The notes under the pieces are model-generated. The model had not been told where the DNA came from and did not search any database. It saw only the letters and a list, made by a program, of their open reading frames with translations. The translations under genes were made by a program, and so were the position numbers. A DNA stretch of 64,000 nucleotides from Blastococcus sp. VKM Ac-2987 (lineage in GTDB: Bacteria > Actinomycetota > Actinomycetes > Mycobacteriales > Geodermatophilaceae), in the NCBI RefSeq assembly GCF_026967805.1, contig NZ_JAPVBG010000003.1:1-64000 (forward strand). The letters are read 5' to 3'. Numbering within the stretch: position 1 is the stretch's first letter; every line of letters starts with the position of its first letter. Shown in pieces: positions 7,450 to 15,540 of this stretch.

Positions 7450-8589
7450 ATGCAGTTCGCCGCCACCACCCTCAGCTCGGCCGAGGAGTCGCTGCGCGCC
7501 GAGGTGCGCGAGTTCCTGGCCGCCGAGCTGCCTCCGGACCACCGGCCCGCGCTCGGCTTCGCCGGGCGGCACGACCCCGCCTTCTCCCGCCGGCTCGCGG
7601 CGCGCGGGTGGGTGGGCATGGCCCTCCCGCCGAAGTACGGCGGGCACGGGCGCAGCGCGGTGGAACGGTTCATCGTCGCCGAGGAGCTCCTGGCCGCCGG
7701 TGCCCCGGTCGGTGCCCACTTCGTGGCCGACCGGCAGACGGGCCCCGCGCTGTTGCACTACGGCACCGAGGAGCAGCGCCGCCGATTCCTGCCCGGGATC
7801 GCGGCGGGGGAGATCTACTTCTCCCTCGGCATGAGCGAGCCGGACTCGGGCTCGGACCTCGCGTCGGTGCGCACCCGCGCGACCCGGGTCGACGGCGGGT
7901 GGGCCGTCACCGGCACCAAGGTCTGGACCAGCGAGGCCCACCACAACCACTTCTTCGCCGTCCTGTGCCGGACGTCGCCGATGGAGGAGGGCAACAAGCA
8001 CGCCGGGCTGTCGCAGCTGATCGTCGACCTGCAGGCGGACGGCGTGAACATCTCACCCATCCCGTACCTCGACGGCTCGCACCACTTCAACGAGGTCGCG
8101 CTCGAGGACGTCTTCGTCCCCGACGACATGGTCCTCGGCGAGATCGGGTCGGGCTGGCAGCAGGTCACCAGCGAGCTGGCCTACGAGCGCAGCGGCCCCG
8201 ACCGGTGGCTGTCGACGTTCCCGGTGCTGCGGGAGTTCCTGCGCGAGGGGCCCGGGAAGGCGGCCTCCGACGAGGAGGCGACGATGATCGGCCGGTTCGC
8301 CGCGCGGTTCTGGGCGATCCGGCAGCTGTCGCTGTCGATCGCCCGCGCCCTCGACGCCGGGCAGGCCCCGGTGATCGAGGCGGCCGTGGTGAAGGAGGTC
8401 GGCACCCGGTTCGAGCAGGACCTGGTCGAGGCGCTGCGCGTCGCGGCCGAGACCGAGCTGGACCAGGGCTCGGGGTCGCTGTTCGGCGAGCTGCTCGCCG
8501 AGGCGGTGATCACCTCGCCGAAGTACACGTTGCAGGGCGGGACGACGGAGATCCTGCGGTCGGTGGCGGCGAAGGGGCTGGGGCGATGA
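7450..8589 (+). CDS. Acyl-CoA dehydrogenase family protein
   Basis: A 379-residue flavin-dependent acyl-CoA dehydrogenase. Visible family signatures are the FAD/substrate segment YFSLGMSEPDSGSDLASV near residues 120-140, VTGTKVWTS and the C-terminal TLQGGTTEILRSVAAKGLGR, which contacts FAD. It oxidises an acyl-CoA at the alpha-beta bond and passes electrons to ETF. The ATG at 7450 follows a GAGAGGCC site. It overlaps the next dehydrogenase by ATGA; such pairs of a full-length and a shorter, divergent dehydrogenase often form heteromers in actinobacterial sterol and side-chain degradation (known for FadE pairs; inferred here). Confidence 0.92.
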   Translation: MQFAATTLSSAEESLRAEVREFLAAELPPDHRPALGFAGRHDPAFSRRLAARGWVGMALPPKYGGHGRSAVERFIVAEELLAAGAPVGAHFVADRQTGPALLHYGTEEQRRRFLPGIAAGEIYFSLGMSEPDSGSDLASVRTRATRVDGGWAVTGTKVWTSEAHHNHFFAVLCRTSPMEEGNKHAGLSQLIVDLQADGVNISPIPYLDGSHHFNEVALEDVFVPDDMVLGEIGSGWQQVTSELAYERSGPDRWLSTFPVLREFLREGPGKAASDEEATMIGRFAARFWAIRQLSLSIARALDAGQAPVIEAAVVKEVGTRFEQDLVEALRVAAETELDQGSGSLFGELLAEAVITSPKYTLQGGTTEILRSVAAKGLGR

Positions 8590-9665
8590 GCGAGGACCGG
8601 CGGATGCTGACCGAGGTGGCGACCTCGGTCCTGCGCGACCTCTGCACGCCCGAGGACGTCGTCGCCGCCGAGGCGAGCGGCTGGAGCGAGCCGCTGTGGT
8701 CGGCGCTGGCCGAGGCGGGCTTCCCGTACGTGTCGGTGCCCGAGGAGGCGGGCGGCTCGGGTGGGGACGTCGCCGACGCGGTGGCCCTGCTCCGCGTGGC
8801 CGGGCGGTTCGCCGCACCGGTACCGCTGGCCGAGGCCGGGCTGCTGGGCGGCTGGGCGCTGGCCGCGGCGGGTCTCCCGTTGCCGGAAGGCCCGCTGTCG
8901 GTGGCGGTCGGCCGGCCCGGCGACCGGGTCGACCTCACCGGCGGACCCGGCGGCTGGCGGCTGACCGCGCGGGTGCAGCGGGTGCCGTGGGGCGGGCGTG
9001 CCGAGCGGGTGGTGCTGCTGACCGGGTCCGGCGGCGAGCGGTACGTCGTGTCGGCGCCGCGCGGCGCGGCCGTCGTGGAGCCCGGCCACACCCTCGCCGC
9101 GGAGCCGCGCGACACGCTCTCCTGGGACGACGTCGAGCTGCCCGACGACGCGGTCGCGGCCGCGCCGGGCGGTGTCGACGGCGACGCGCTCCGGCTGCGC
9201 GGCGCCCTCGGGCGCGCGGCGCTGATCTCCGGGGCGCTGGAGCGGGTGGCCGAGCTGACGGTGCGCTACACCGGTGAGCGGCACCAGTTCGGCCGGCCGG
9301 TCGCGCGGTTCCAAGCGGTGCAGGCCCACCTGGTGACGATCGCGGAGGAGGCGCACCTGGCCGGGCTGGCGACCGAGGTGGCCGCGGGCAACGCCCGGCC
9401 CGATCCGGTCTTCTTCGACGTCGCGGCGGCCAAGGCGGTGGCGAGCGAGGCGGCGACCGTCGCCGCCCGCGCGTCGCACCAGGCGCACGGGGCGATCGGC
9501 ATGACCAAGGAGTACGAGCTCGGCCAGCTCAGCCGCCGGCTGTGGTCCTGGCGCGACGAGTTCGGCAGCGAGCGGTACTGGAGCCGGGAGCTCGGCCGGG
9601 CGCTGGCCGGGTCCGGCGCCGACGAGCTGTGGCCGCGGATCTCGACGGGACTGGTGAGCGCATGA
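8586..9665 (+). CDS. Acyl-CoA dehydrogenase family protein, partner subunit
   Basis: A 359-residue, more divergent acyl-CoA dehydrogenase. It has the N-terminal helical domain (LAEAGFPYVSVPEEAGG), a shortened beta-barrel domain and a C-terminal helical bundle containing RYTGERHQFGRPVARFQAVQ, the classic ACAD helix, and HQAHGAIGMTKEYELGQLSR near the end. It starts in an ATGA overlap with the preceding dehydrogenase and ends in an ATGA overlap with the flavoprotein-selenoprotein, so expression is tightly coupled. It is probably the second subunit of a heteromeric acyl-CoA dehydrogenase. Confidence 0.9.
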   Translation: MSEDRRMLTEVATSVLRDLCTPEDVVAAEASGWSEPLWSALAEAGFPYVSVPEEAGGSGGDVADAVALLRVAGRFAAPVPLAEAGLLGGWALAAAGLPLPEGPLSVAVGRPGDRVDLTGGPGGWRLTARVQRVPWGGRAERVVLLTGSGGERYVVSAPRGAAVVEPGHTLAAEPRDTLSWDDVELPDDAVAAAPGGVDGDALRLRGALGRAALISGALERVAELTVRYTGERHQFGRPVARFQAVQAHLVTIAEEAHLAGLATEVAAGNARPDPVFFDVAAAKAVASEAATVAARASHQAHGAIGMTKEYELGQLSRRLWSWRDEFGSERYWSRELGRALAGSGADELWPRISTGLVSA

Positions 9666-11122
9666 GCGCCGGAGGGGACAGCTCCTACGACGTCGCCGTC
9701 GTCGGGGCCGGTGTCGCGGGGCTCTCGGCGGCCCGGGCGGCCGCGGAGGCCGGCCTGCGGGTGATCGCCTACGACCGGCTCTCCCCCGGGGGTCAACTGG
9801 TCAACCTGACGCGGCTGCACGACCACCCGCAGCCCGGGATGTCCACGGAGGCCTGGCCGGTGGTCTCCGAACTGGTGGCGAAGGCCGAGGCCGCCGGCGT
9901 GGAAATGGGCTTCGACGAGGTCACCGGGGTGCGGGCCGGAGAGCCGGTCGTGGTGTCGACCGCCGGTGGCGAGATCACCGCCGGGGCGGTCGTGGTCGCG
10001 ACCGGGTTGTCCGCCGGCCGGCTGGGGCTCCCCGGCGAGGAGGAGCTGGTCGGGCGTGGGGTGTCCACCTGCGCCGGCTGCGACGGCCCGCTCTACCGCG
10101 GCAAGGCCGTCGCCGTCGTCGGGGACGACGACTGGACGGCGGAGGAGGCCCTCGAGCTCGCCGAGGTGGCGGCCGCGGTGACCGTGCTGGTGCCGGGCGA
10201 ACCGCGCTGGACGGCGCACCGGGCCGGCCGGCTGGCCGCGACCGACCACGTCGAGGTGCTGACCGGGGCGACCGTGACCGGGCTGCGTGCGGACGGGGTG
10301 CTGTCCGGCGTCGTCGTCCGGACCGCCGACGCCGAGCGCACCCTGCCGGTGCAGGGCGTCTTCCCCTACGTGGGGCGGCGGGGGCCGGCCGGGCTGGTCG
10401 AGGGCGTGCCGGCCGACGAGGTCGGTGCGCTGCGCACGTCGGACGGCGTGCGGACCGTCGCGGCGCGCGTGTTCGTCGCCGGTGACTGCGGGGCCGGCGC
10501 CACGCAGACCGTGGCGGCGGCCGTCGCCGGCGGGATCGCGGCGGGGGAGGCCGCGGCGGCGGCGGTGCGCCCGGCAGCGGGTCCGGGGCTGCGGATCGTC
10601 GATCCCACGGCCGGTGTCGAGCCGGCGGGCACCGACGCCGAGGAGCACGCGAGCGGGACGGCGGAGTGGACCGAGGTCGCGCTCTTCTCCAACTCCAAGC
10701 CGAACGCCACCGAGCTGCTGCGCGGGGTGGGGGAGCGGCTGCAGGCGCACTGGGAGCTGCCGGAGCTGGGCTTCGCCAGCAAGCCCAACGCGTCGGCGGC
10801 GGCCGACAAGGACGTCATCGACTGGCTGTCCCAGCGCTACAAGATGGTGCTGGTGGCGGTCGGTGATTAGGGCTCGTGCTCGTCGTGGAGTCTCCACGAC
10901 TCGGTGGAACTGGAGAAGCGTGGCGTCGTGGCACCGCTGCTGGTGACCTCGACGTTCCTGCCGCTGGTCGAGGCGCAGGCGAAGGCGCGGCGGGTCACCC
11001 CGCGCGTCATCGTGGTGCCGCACCCGGTGGGCGGGCTGAACGAGGGCGAGCTGGCGGAGCGGATCGACGCCGCCGCCGGAGCGTTGCTGCCGCTGGCCGA
11101 CGAGGCGCGGGGGGACGGATGA
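9662..11122 (+). CDS. Thioredoxin-reductase-like/UGSC fusion selenoprotein, Sec probably encoded by TAG
   Basis: The protein has 486 residues if the in-frame TAG at 10868-10870 (residue 403) is decoded. Residues 8-300 are a thioredoxin-reductase-like flavoprotein: FAD motif VVGAGVAG, redox pair C137-A-G-C140 before DG, and VFVAGDC near 271-276. The usual second GxGxxA NAD(P)H motif is degenerate (VVGDDDWTAEEAL), so the electron donor may not be NADPH. Residues 310-486 are a UGSC-family domain (LRIVDPT, FSNSKPNATELL, VLVAVGD-stop-GSC, VELEKRG, VVPHPVGG). In this family the motif is Sec-Gly-Ser-Cys or Cys-Gly-Ser-Cys, and the TAG occupies exactly the Sec place. Reading through ends at a TGA overlapping the next ATG as ATGA, like every other junction of the operon; stopping at TAG would leave a 248-base gap. 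Conventional calling would truncate it at 10870. Confidence 0.85.
10868..10870 (+). other. In-frame TAG recoding site (proposed selenocysteine codon, residue 403)
   Basis: The codon sits between GGT GAT and GGC TCG TGC, giving VGD-X-GSC, the family's invariant motif with X as Sec. At least four other genes in the window end normally in TAG (6601-6603 and 57459-57461 on the plus strand, 28069-28067 and 53424-53422 on the minus strand), so decoding here must depend on local context. In UGA-using relatives this codon is TGA. Confidence 0.82.
10882..10900 (+). promoter_or_regulatory. SECIS-like hairpin downstream of the TAG codon
   Basis: GTCGTGG (10882-10888) pairs perfectly with CCACGAC (10894-10900) around the five-base loop AGTCT. 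Counting the T of TAG as 1, the loop G is 23 and U is 24, the positions of the SelB-contacted G23/U24 in the E. coli fdhF SECIS; bases 23-26 (GUCU) are identical to fdhF. The bulged U17 of fdhF is not reproduced, since position 17 is a paired C. The element lies inside the coding sequence, as bacterial SECIS elements do. Confidence 0.7.
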
Positions 11123-12150
11123 GCGCGGAGGTGATTGAGCTCCCCGGGGTGACCGAGGAGAACTGGCACGAGGTCGCCTGGGAGCGCGGCTGGGGCGACG
11201 GGTTGCCGACCGTGCCACCGACCCCGCAGCGGGTGGCGGCGGCGCTCGCCGCGATCGACGGCGTCGACCTGGAGCTGGGGCCGGTGCCGCCGTCCGGGCT
11301 GGTGCCGACCCGGGAGAGTTTCGCGGCGAACGCGGTGATGGCCGGCTGCCGGCCGGCCGACCTGCCGGTGGTGCTGGCGGCGGTGCGCGCGCTGCTGGCG
11401 CCGGAGTACAACCTGCACGGCGTGCTTGCGACGACGCACCCGTGCGCACCGCTGGTCGTGGTGAGCGGCCCGGCGCGGACGTCGCTGGGGATCAACTGCG
11501 GCACGAACTGCTTCGGCCAGGGCACCCGGGCCAACGCGGTGATCGGCCGGGCCGTGCAGCTGGTGACCACCCACATCGGCGGGGCCCGGCCGGGGTCGAT
11601 GGACCGGTCGACGCAGGGCAACCCCGCCAAGTACACGTGGTGCTTCGGCGAGAACGAGGAGGAGAGCCCGTTCCCGCCGTTCTCGGTGCGCCGCGGGTTC
11701 GAGCCGGGGGAGTCGGTGGTGACGGTGGCGGCGTGCGAGGGCCCGCACAACATCAACGACCACGGCAGCACGACCGCCGAGGGGCTGCTGATGACCATCG
11801 CCGGGACGATGGCGCAGACCGGGTCGAACAACCTCTACGTGAAGGGCCCGCACTTCCTGGTGCTCGGGCCGGAGCACGCGGCGACCCTGCACCGCGACGG
11901 GTGGACCGCCGAAGCGCTGCGCGACCGGCTGTGGGAGCAGGCGCGGATCCCGGTCGGGAAGGTGTCGGAGGAGAACCACCGCCAGTTCGAGGACTGGGGG
12001 GTGAAGCCCGACGGCGACTTCTTCACGGTCAGCACCGGGCCGGAGATGCTGCACGTCCTCGTCGCCGGCGGTGCGGGCAAGCACTCGGCGTGGATCCCGT
12101 CGTTCGGGGCGACGGCCGCCGTGTCGCGCGCGGTGCCGGCTCCCCGGTGA
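11119..12150 (+). CDS. Conserved protein of unknown function, paralog A of a tandem pair after the UGSC selenoprotein
   Basis: A 343-residue protein whose family function I do not recognise. Marker segments are WGDGLPTVPPT near residue 25, LELGPVPP, AGCRPADLPVV, a double-Cys stretch INCGTNCFGQGTRANAVIGRA and NPAKYTWCF. No signal peptide or membrane segment is evident. It starts in an ATGA overlap with the read-through end of the selenoprotein. About half its length aligns with the next gene, so the two are ancient tandem duplicates and may form a heteromer. The conserved cysteines and the tight linkage suggest a reductive step with the flavoprotein-selenoprotein (inference). Confidence 0.85.
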   Translation: MSAEVIELPGVTEENWHEVAWERGWGDGLPTVPPTPQRVAAALAAIDGVDLELGPVPPSGLVPTRESFAANAVMAGCRPADLPVVLAAVRALLAPEYNLHGVLATTHPCAPLVVVSGPARTSLGINCGTNCFGQGTRANAVIGRAVQLVTTHIGGARPGSMDRSTQGNPAKYTWCFGENEEESPFPPFSVRRGFEPGESVVTVAACEGPHNINDHGSTTAEGLLMTIAGTMAQTGSNNLYVKGPHFLVLGPEHAATLHRDGWTAEALRDRLWEQARIPVGKVSEENHRQFEDWGVKPDGDFFTVSTGPEMLHVLVAGGAGKHSAWIPSFGATAAVSRAVPAPR

Positions 12151-13214
12151 CCGGGCCGGACCGGCCGCTGGTCGACGCCGACGCCGATCCGGCGGAAGTG
12201 CTGGTCGAGCTGCTGGCGGCCGGGCACGGGGACGGTCTCCCGGTCGTCCCGCCGACCGCGGCCCGGGTGCAGCAGATGCTGGCCGGTGCCGGGGAGCCCG
12301 ATGCGGAGCTGGGGCCCGTGCCGCCGCTGTTCGGGGCGCTGACGGTGCGCGCGGTCGCCTGGTACGCGGTGCTCGCCGGCTGCCGGCCGGCGGAGCTGCC
12401 GGTGGTGGTGTCCGCCTGCCGGGCGGCGCTGGACGACTCGTTCAACCTGCTGGGCATCTCGACGACGACCGGTGCGCCGGCGGTGGCGGTGCTCGTGCAC
12501 GGCTCGGTCGCCGCCCGGCTGGGGATGACGTCGGCAGCCGGCGGGCTGGGGACGGGGAACCGGGCCAACGCCTGCATCGGGCGGGCGGTATCCATGGCGC
12601 TGGCCGGGATCGGCGGTGCGACCGCCGGGCTGACCGACATGGCGACGATCGGCTCCCCGGCGAAGTACACCTGCTGCACGGCGGAGGGCACGAGGCCGCT
12701 GCCGTCGCTCGCGCAGCGCCGCGGGTGGGGGGTGGACGTCGACGCGGTGACGGTGATCGGGGTCGGTGGCACGGTTGAGGTGCTGCCGGGGGAGGGCTAC
12801 CGCGAGCCGCCGTCGGTGCTGGGGCCGGCCGCGGCGGCGATGGCGGGCGTCGTCCTCGCGTCGGGGCAGCCGGAGCGGGGCGCGCTCGGTGAGCAGTTCC
12901 TGCTGCTGCCGCCGGAGCCGGCGGAGCTCCTGGCGATGCACGGCTGGGGCCACGAGCGGATCGCGGAGTTCCTGTTCGAGCAGGGCAGCGCGCTGCTGCA
13001 GGCAGCGTCGTCGTCGCTGGCCTTCCGCGCCGGGATACCCGCGTACGCCGCGGGCGGGCTGACCGTGGCCGGGTCACCGGCCGACGTGCAGGTCGTCGTG
13101 ACGGGTGGAGCCGGGGTCAAGATGCTGCTGCTGCCGACGTGGATGGGCGGCTCCCGATCGGTGACGGCGCCGGTGCTGCCGCTGGGGCCGACGGCCGGCG
13201 GCGGAACGGCCTGA
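12147..13214 (+). CDS. Conserved protein of unknown function, paralog B of the tandem pair
   Basis: A 355-residue protein starting at a GTG that overlaps the preceding stop (GTGA). It shares GDGLPVVPPT, AELGPVPP, AGCRPAELPVV, GNRANACIGRAVS and GSPAKYTCC with the gene before it, in the same order and spacing. It lacks the INCGTNC pair but has adjacent cysteines in YTCC. The C-terminal half contains GGAGVK, as does paralog A. It is soluble by inspection. It is the last gene of the coupled operon; a convergent gene begins 22 bases on. Function unknown; probably a partner of paralog A. Confidence 0.85.
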   Translation: MTGPDRPLVDADADPAEVLVELLAAGHGDGLPVVPPTAARVQQMLAGAGEPDAELGPVPPLFGALTVRAVAWYAVLAGCRPAELPVVVSACRAALDDSFNLLGISTTTGAPAVAVLVHGSVAARLGMTSAAGGLGTGNRANACIGRAVSMALAGIGGATAGLTDMATIGSPAKYTCCTAEGTRPLPSLAQRRGWGVDVDAVTVIGVGGTVEVLPGEGYREPPSVLGPAAAAMAGVVLASGQPERGALGEQFLLLPPEPAELLAMHGWGHERIAEFLFEQGSALLQAASSSLAFRAGIPAYAAGGLTVAGSPADVQVVVTGGAGVKMLLLPTWMGGSRSVTAPVLPLGPTAGGGTA

Positions 13215-13235
13215 TCGCCGCCCGCTGCCGTCGCG

Positions 13236-13856
13236 TCACACCGTCTCGGGGACCCGCAGCTGGGCCACGACGAGCTCGAAGGTCTCGACCTCGAGCACCT
13301 GGGCGGACGTGTGCCGGGTGAAGTCCTGGCGCAGCTGGGTCGCGCGGTCCAGCGCGTCGTGCATCGCCTGGCGGCTGTCGTAGGTGACAGCGGTGGTGGC
13401 CCGTCCCTGGACGGGGTCGACGAGCACGCTCACCGCGCAGAAGCCGGGGATGTCCTCCAGCCGCGGGACGATGCTCATCCGGAAGGCGTCGGTCATCTGC
13501 TCCAGCCGCTCCGGCCGGCCGCGGGTCCAGGTGACGCGGGCGCAGGCGCCGTCCGGTGCCGGGTGCGCGCGGTGCAGCACGGCGATCGACCAGTCCTCCA
13601 CGACCGCCGGCCCGCCGAGGACCTCGGCGGCGCGGGCCCGCATGGCCTTCACCTGGTCGGCGCTGCGGCGCATGGCCGTGCCGTCCTCCCAGGCCGTGGT
13701 GACGATGCAGCGCCCGGAGTGCCGGTCGGCCAGCATGGAGAGGCCGATGAAACCGTCCATGCCCATGACGGCGGGGAGCACGCGGTCGCGGATGTAGACG
13801 ATCCCCTTGTCGATGTTCGCCGGGAGGCCGGAGATCGTGGTCGAGCGCGCGTCCAT
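13236..13856 (-). CDS. ABM-like tandem-domain protein, paralog 1 of 4
   Basis: A 206-residue soluble protein made of two similar halves, each resembling the dimeric alpha-beta barrel (antibiotic biosynthesis monooxygenase-like) fold. The first half runs from MDARSTT to about residue 100 (MDGFIGLSMLADRHSGRC) and the second from about 105 (DGACARVTW, IPGFCAVSVLVD). The C-terminus LRVPETV matches HLRVPEL or HLRVPEM in the other three copies at 47523, 48429 and 52569. ABM folds bind small aromatics or haem and some cleave or oxidise them; no residue here proves catalysis. The ATG was chosen at the conserved MxARSTT start with GAGAGGAA upstream. A dyad lies about 41 bases before it, as in its paralogs. 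Confidence 0.82.
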   Translation of the reverse strand: MDARSTTISGLPANIDKGIVYIRDRVLPAVMGMDGFIGLSMLADRHSGRCIVTTAWEDGTAMRRSADQVKAMRARAAEVLGGPAVVEDWSIAVLHRAHPAPDGACARVTWTRGRPERLEQMTDAFRMSIVPRLEDIPGFCAVSVLVDPVQGRATTAVTYDSRQAMHDALDRATQLRQDFTRHTSAQVLEVETFELVVAQLRVPETV

Positions 13857-13888
13857 GCGGCGGTTCCTCTCGCGAGCAGGCGAGCCCC

Positions 13889-13905
13889 GGACGGTGTCGC
13901 CGTCC
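13889..13905 (-). promoter_or_regulatory. 17-base leader dyad of ABM-like paralog 1
   Basis: GGACGGTG-T-CGCCGTCC (one G-T wobble) is centred at 13897, 41 bases before the start at 13856. Its sequence differs from the dyads of the other three paralogs, but length, single-base centre and position are the same. Confidence 0.5.
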
Positions 13906-13966
13906 TCCCTACTGTCCTCCGGCGCATGCCGGTTGGGAACGGTTCCGGACGCGCCGGTTCCGCCGG

Positions 13967-15493
13967 TCAGCAGCGCAGCCGGTCCCGGGGGAGCTCTTCC
14001 TCCCACCACGGTGGATCGGGCTCCGGGTCGTGGCACCAGCCCGGGGGCATGGTCACCCGGGACACGCCGCTCGGCGTGCGGACGACGAGCCGGCCGTCGT
14101 CCAGCAGCTCGAACCGCCAGCCGCGGGCGAACGTCTTGATCCGGTGATGGCGTCGGCACAGGCAGCAGAGGTTCCAGCACGTCGTCGGGCCGCCGTCGCC
14201 GTGGGCCACCCCGTGGTCGATGTCGCAGCGGGCAGCGCGCCGACGGCACCCGGGCATGCGGCAGCACCGGTCGCGGGTGCGGGTGAAGCGGCGTTGCGCG
14301 GCAGTGGGCCGGTACGCCGAGGTGGCCGGCGGCGGTCCGAGGCCCGGGCCGTCAGCGGGGATGTCCACGGCGCTACCGGAAGGTCCGGCGCCGTCCCCGC
14401 GTCGGGATCGGCGGGTCCGGCCGGCCGCCCGCTGCAGCTCGCTGCGGGTGGCGACGGCGACGAGCCGACCGCTCACCGGATCGCCCACGGCCACCTGCAC
14501 GCACCCGCCGGCCGGCGCGGACCGCACCCCGAGCATGTCCAGCTCGCGGAGCAGGTCCCGGCACTGGGCTGCGGTGACGACGTGCCCGGCGACCTCCGCG
14601 GCCGGTGCCGTCGCCGATCCAGCGGTGTCGGAGTCGGTGTCGTGGAGGGAGCGCAGCGGTGCGTGCACCTCCAGGCGAGCCGTGACCGGCGGCCGGGAGG
14701 TGTCCCACGGCCGCAGCACCAGGTCGGCTGCCACGCCCGACCGGATCACGCCGATGGGCCGGAGATCGCCGTCGGCGCGGAGCAGCTGGGCGTACTGGTC
14801 GACGGCGTCGACACACGCCGCCGCCTGGGGCAGCGGCATGTCGATCACCACCTGACCCATGCCGTCGGCGGTGGGCCGCATGACGACGTCGGCGCGCCGG
14901 GCGGCCTCCTTCCGGCGCTCTTCCAGCGCCTCGGCGTCGAGCCGGGCCAGGGCCCGCCGCACCCGGTGCCGGAGCTGCGGCACGGTGAGGCGGCCCGCCT
15001 CGGGCAGGACGCGCCGCTCGATCTCTGCGACGACCGCGGGCTTCGCCGGGCCGAGCAGGTCGACGAGCGCGCGCATCTTGCGCACATCGATCTCGCCGAC
15101 GTAGAGGGCATCCCACGTGCCGACGAGCAGCGTGGTCAGGAGGATCGACTCGACCGCCAGAGCTTCTGCTTGGGCCTCCGAACACCCTCGGATGAGAGCC
15201 AGCTCGGACACGAAGGTCTCGCTGACCTGTGCGAGCACCGGCGACCGGCGCAGCCGGCTGTCCAGCCCCGGGCCCCCGAGGTGGCCGAACTCGCGGTCGC
15301 GCTCGATGGCGCGCCGGCGGGCCAGGGCGGCGATCGCAGTCGCCCGTTCGGCTGCGTGACGGGCCTCCCGGGCGTCAGCGGCCCAGATGTCGGCGACCAG
15401 CTCCAGATCGCTCAGACCGGGGGCGACGCTGTCGGGCGGCTCCGGGATCCGGACGCCCTCCTCCGGTGCGCGGGGAGGCTCGTCGTCGAACAC
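13967..15493 (-). CDS. HNH endonuclease, DUF222/13E12-repeat-type
   Basis: A 508-residue actinobacterial DUF222 protein with a C-terminal HNH nuclease domain. The N-terminal 350 residues are helical and Arg/Glu-rich (SDLELVADIWAADAREARHA, FVSELALIRGCSEAQAEA). The nuclease domain shows the treble-clef pattern CRMPGCRRRAARCDIDHG, then a His-containing stretch and CWNLCCLCRRHHRIKTF. These 13E12-like genes occur in many copies in Geodermatophilaceae and Mycobacterium and behave like mobile or homing elements; the host function is unsettled. The GTG at 15493 gives the family's usual full length. I see no inverted repeats bounding it. Confidence 0.9.
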   Translation of the reverse strand: MFDDEPPRAPEEGVRIPEPPDSVAPGLSDLELVADIWAADAREARHAAERATAIAALARRRAIERDREFGHLGGPGLDSRLRRSPVLAQVSETFVSELALIRGCSEAQAEALAVESILLTTLLVGTWDALYVGEIDVRKMRALVDLLGPAKPAVVAEIERRVLPEAGRLTVPQLRHRVRRALARLDAEALEERRKEAARRADVVMRPTADGMGQVVIDMPLPQAAACVDAVDQYAQLLRADGDLRPIGVIRSGVAADLVLRPWDTSRPPVTARLEVHAPLRSLHDTDSDTAGSATAPAAEVAGHVVTAAQCRDLLRELDMLGVRSAPAGGCVQVAVGDPVSGRLVAVATRSELQRAAGRTRRSRRGDGAGPSGSAVDIPADGPGLGPPPATSAYRPTAAQRRFTRTRDRCCRMPGCRRRAARCDIDHGVAHGDGGPTTCWNLCCLCRRHHRIKTFARGWRFELLDDGRLVVRTPSGVSRVTMPPGWCHDPEPDPPWWEEELPRDRLRC

Positions 15494-15540
15494 ACCCGCA
15501 CCGTACGAGCCGCCTACGACACTTTTCGCTGGTCAGCCGG

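Noticed and set aside
10868..10870. TAG as pyrrolysine codon or as a nonsense mutation
   Set aside because: Pyrrolysine is not known from this group and the motif is that of Sec. Decay is unlikely because the 3' part is conserved and coupled to the next gene.
10904..11122. Separate 72-residue gene starting at GTG 10904 after the flavoprotein
   Set aside because: It lacks the GSC motif and has no ribosome site, while the upstream codons 10871-10903 are in frame and match the UGSC family. Read-through of the TAG explains it better.
13967..15493. HNH gene as an insertion sequence with terminal repeats
   Set aside because: No flanking inverted or target-site repeats were visible.
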